From: Asticcacaulis tiandongensis
Lineage (GTDB): Bacteria > Pseudomonadota > Alphaproteobacteria > Caulobacterales > Caulobacteraceae
Reading direction: 5' to 3'
Assembly: GCF_006475605.1 (NCBI RefSeq)
Contig: NZ_SSBC01000010.1
Span: forward strand, 992,001-1,056,000
DNA: 64,000 bases
A program made the translations under genes and the position numbers. This document shows, piece after piece, positions 61,944 to 64,000 of this stretch. Positions within the stretch are counted from its first letter, which is position 1. Each line of letters opens with the position of its first letter. Below the pieces are notes generated by a model that saw nothing but the letters and a program-made list of their open reading frames with translations, ran no database searches and was not told where the DNA came from.

Positions 61944-62791
61944 GGCCGCTCCGTTTTTTGGCGCATATAAAGTTCTTCGAAGGTGCCGAATTGCTGAAGC
62001 TGTAACAGGCCTTCCTTGGTCAGTTCCAGAGACGCCGACAGGGTCGAGGCGACAAATGACGCCCGTCTGGGGCCATGTTCGGAAACCGGCTGAGGCGCAA
62101 TATTTTCAAGCAAGGTCCAGTCTTTTAACTCCGGCAGTACGTCGCGCAGGTGATCACGCGCCTCCTCAAGGGGGTAGGCTTCGGTGCGCATACCGGGGTC
62201 ATAGTGCCGGTCGATCTCTTTCTTGCGCTGGGTGACATAGGCGCTCATCAGCTCAAAAAGCGACACCTCAAGTTTTGAGGACGGAAGAATGATCGTCGCC
62301 TCAGGGTCGCCACGGGCAAAGACATCGCGCTTAAGCTGGGGCCGAGAGGTGATACTGTCCACCGCCTTACGGATCGCCTCAAGTTTCTGAAGGCGATAGG
62401 CCAGCGCCGCCGCCAGTTCTTCGGGGGCGGCTTCTTCGGTTTGCGGGCGTTCAGGTTTGGGCAGGAGGAGGCGCGATTTGAGGTAGGCAAGCCATGAGGC
62501 CATGACCAGATAATCCGCCGCCAGCGAAAACCGCAGCTTTCGCGCCTCATGGATAAAGGCCAGATACTGCTCTGCCAGACGGGTGATGGAGATTTTCAGC
62601 AGATCGACCTTCTGCTGACGTGCGAGAACCAGCAGCACGTGCAGCGGGCCTTCGTAGCCATCGAGATCGAGTACCAGCGCTTCTTCGGCCTCGATCTCCT
62701 CAGGGCTATCGGCAGCGAAATCAAGCCGTTGCTGGAAAACCTCGTTTTCCAGCCCCAGACTGAGTGACTCCGCGCCGCGTCTTGGGGCCAC
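61940..62791 (-). CDS. scpA: ScpA, kleisin of the SMC complex
   Basis: Bridges the SMC heads in the chromosome-condensing complex. The 283 residues include the N-terminal kleisin helices (DGYEGPLHVLLVLARQQKVD, LAEQYLAFIHEARKL), DYLVMASWLAYLKSRLLLPK, and a C-terminal winged helix (LTKEGLLQLQQFGTFEELYM). The start is GTG 62791, six bases after the nagZ stop, with a GGGGTG run upstream. Confidence 0.93.
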   Translation of the reverse strand: MAPRRGAESLSLGLENEVFQQRLDFAADSPEEIEAEEALVLDLDGYEGPLHVLLVLARQQKVDLLKISITRLAEQYLAFIHEARKLRFSLAADYLVMASWLAYLKSRLLLPKPERPQTEEAAPEELAAALAYRLQKLEAIRKAVDSITSRPQLKRDVFARGDPEATIILPSSKLEVSLFELMSAYVTQRKKEIDRHYDPGMRTEAYPLEEARDHLRDVLPELKDWTLLENIAPQPVSEHGPRRASFVASTLSASLELTKEGLLQLQQFGTFEELYMRQKTERP

Positions 62792-62797
62792 GACCGG

Positions 62798-63889
62798 TTA
62801 CACCCCTACATATTCCGTCGGGTCGTTATAGTCTTCGTAGTCTTCGCGCACGACCGGCGGCTTTGAGTTCAACGCATAGTTCAGGCGCGTCCGTGCCTCA
62901 TCGACATTGAGCGGCTCAACCACCGGCACGTAACGGGCAAAAGCCGCTTCGGCACGGGCCAGCGCCTTGCCCTTAAGGACGGGCGCATTGGCCACGATGG
63001 CGCGCATTTCCTCAAGATTGCCGTTGCAATGCAGAAGGACGTCACAACCGGCGCGTAAAGCCGCTTTGGTGCGGGCCGCCATAGCGCCGCTTAAGGCCCC
63101 CATGGACAGGTCATCACTCATCAAGAGGCCGTGGAAACCGATTTTGTTACGGATCAGGTCGATCACCTTACGCGAGGTGGTCGCCGGATTGCGCTTGTCG
63201 ATGGCCGTATAGACGACGTGCGCCGTCATGGCCAAAGGCATGTCGGCATTGACGCGAAACGGATAGAAATCCGTTTCCTCAAGTTCTTTCAGCGAAGCAG
63301 AGACAACCGGCAGTTCATGGTGCGAATCGGCCAGCGCCCGTCCGTGTCCAGGAATGTGCTTGATGACCGGCAGGACACCGCCCGCCAGCAAGCCTTCGGC
63401 AGCGGCGCGGCCATTGACGGCGACGGATTGCGGCGTCAGGCCATAGGCACGGTCACCGATAATGTCGTGCGCCCCCGGCTGCGGCACATCAAGCACCGGC
63501 ACGCAATCGACATTGATCCCCAGCGCCTTAAGGTCATGCGCCATAAGACGCGCACCCAGACGGACATATTCGCGTTGCTCATAGGCATTGCCGCTAACGG
63601 CCTCAAAACGCGCAGCGGGCGGATAATCCTGCCAGTGCGGCGGCTTTAGGCGCTGAACGCGTCCGCCTTCCTGATCGATCAGGAACAGGACATGGTCATG
63701 GCCTGCGGCGGCCTTAAGGTCACGAATAAGGGCGCGCACCTGTTCGGGCGTATCAATATTACGCTTGAACAGAATGAAGCCCAAAGGCTTATGCGCCGCG
63801 AAAAAGGCCGCTTCCTCAGAGGTCAGTTCAAGGCCTGCGCAACCGAAGATATAGGCACCGATACGATGTTTGTTGTTAAATCCCAGCAT
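62798..63889 (-). CDS. nagZ: Beta-N-acetylhexosaminidase NagZ
   Basis: GH3 enzyme that removes GlcNAc from cytosolic peptidoglycan fragments during wall recycling. The 363 residues show GFILFKRNIDTPEQVRALI, FLIDQEGGRVQRLKPPHW, the signature VIKHIPGHGRALADSHHELP and LLMSDDLSMGALSGAM with the nucleophile Asp. ATG 63889. The next upstream gene encodes a SPOR-domain protein, a common neighbour. Confidence 0.95.
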   Translation of the reverse strand: MLGFNNKHRIGAYIFGCAGLELTSEEAAFFAAHKPLGFILFKRNIDTPEQVRALIRDLKAAAGHDHVLFLIDQEGGRVQRLKPPHWQDYPPAARFEAVSGNAYEQREYVRLGARLMAHDLKALGINVDCVPVLDVPQPGAHDIIGDRAYGLTPQSVAVNGRAAAEGLLAGGVLPVIKHIPGHGRALADSHHELPVVSASLKELEETDFYPFRVNADMPLAMTAHVVYTAIDKRNPATTSRKVIDLIRNKIGFHGLLMSDDLSMGALSGAMAARTKAALRAGCDVLLHCNGNLEEMRAIVANAPVLKGKALARAEAAFARYVPVVEPLNVDEARTRLNYALNSKPPVVREDYEDYNDPTEYVGV

Positions 63890-64000
63890 TTATCTAACGA
63901 AGCAGCTCTTTCCGGCTGATTTCAGCACATTACAGAATTCCGACGCCTTTTCCTTTGAGGCAAAGCCGGCGAACGATGTCCGGTACAAAACCGTGCCGTC
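63890..64000 (-). CDS. SPOR-domain protein, C-terminal end (truncated by the window)
   Basis: The last 36 codons of a minus-strand gene run off the window end; its stop TAA lies at 63890-63892, directly before the nagZ ATG. The translated end LYRTSFAGFASKEKASEFCN and VLKSAGKSCFVR is typical of a peptidoglycan-binding SPOR repeat (RVGPF-like, AxxxCxxLKxxGxxCFV). The rest of the protein lies outside. Confidence 0.8.
   Translation of the reverse strand, partial: DGTVLYRTSFAGFASKEKASEFCNVLKSAGKSCFVR

Overview
The window looks like a chromosomal stretch of an alphaproteobacterium of the Caulobacteraceae; an Asticcacaulis-like genus is my best inference. The evidence is the gene content and order (nagZ-scpA-scpB-tatA-tatB-tatC-serS-surE-pcm-LysM/M23-yajC-secDF; hslV-GNAT-hslU; rodZ-ispG), an alphaproteobacterial-type RpoH, a fused SecDF, a full CtrA-type box (TTAA-N7-TTAA) upstream of ftsW and two alphaproteobacterial LexA-type boxes. 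I see no rRNA, tRNA, CRISPR array, insertion sequence or prophage. Almost all of the window is ordinary housekeeping sequence.

Layout. 0-9 kb: exbD, rluD and rpoH on the plus strand, then a four-lobed retropepsin-like protein, a degenerate receiver-domain protein, purA and serC on the minus strand. A small Arg-rich secreted protein follows behind a double LexA-type box. 9-19 kb: a 98-bp tandem repeat, thiD and small unknown genes, then a cell-wall block on the minus strand (ftsW-murG-[AI-2E transporter]-murC-murB-folP), a rearranged piece of the dcw cluster. 19-28 kb: hslV-GNAT-hslU, a DUF1275 membrane protein, a MoeB-like enzyme, two tandem GNATs with corA, then rodZ-ispG. 27.8-28.6 kb: two small orphan genes, one resembling Imm32 immunity proteins. 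28.8-34.5 kb: a hotdog-like protein, a large GT-C-like membrane protein, greA, an ELM1-like protein and trxB. 34.5-38.5 kb: a trehalose operon otsB-GH15-otsA with overlapping genes. 38.7-50 kb: small envelope proteins, a cyclophilin lipoprotein and gatB, a two-domain ricin-type lectin, a pair of glycine-zipper proteins, RidA and PaaI-like proteins, a nucleoside transporter, and an OmpR/EnvZ-type two-component pair. 50-64 kb: a secretion, division and segregation block on the minus strand, interrupted at 55.2-56.5 kb by an opposite-strand ECF sigma factor module. The window ends inside a SPOR-domain gene.

The most distinctive non-coding feature is a family of GC-rich palindromic intergenic elements (CCTCCCC...GGGGAGG followed by a second hairpin and GGAGGGGGCA or GGGGTGGT), about a dozen copies. 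Several have become parts of genes: the MurB and MurG C-termini and the translation start of folP lie in such elements. Three minus-strand genes also take their TAA stop from the T-tract of a terminator shared with a convergent gene.

Functionally the genes cover envelope energisation (ExbD), peptidoglycan precursor synthesis and division (FtsW, MurG/C/B, RodZ, NagZ, LysM/M23), protein export (SecDF, YajC, TatABC), protein quality control (RpoH, HslUV, Pcm, SurE), chromosome segregation (ScpAB) and stress protection by trehalose (OtsAB). No complete novel system is obvious. The best candidates for follow-up are the LexA-boxed secreted protein, the ECF module, the four-lobed retropepsin protein and the gene-invading repeats.
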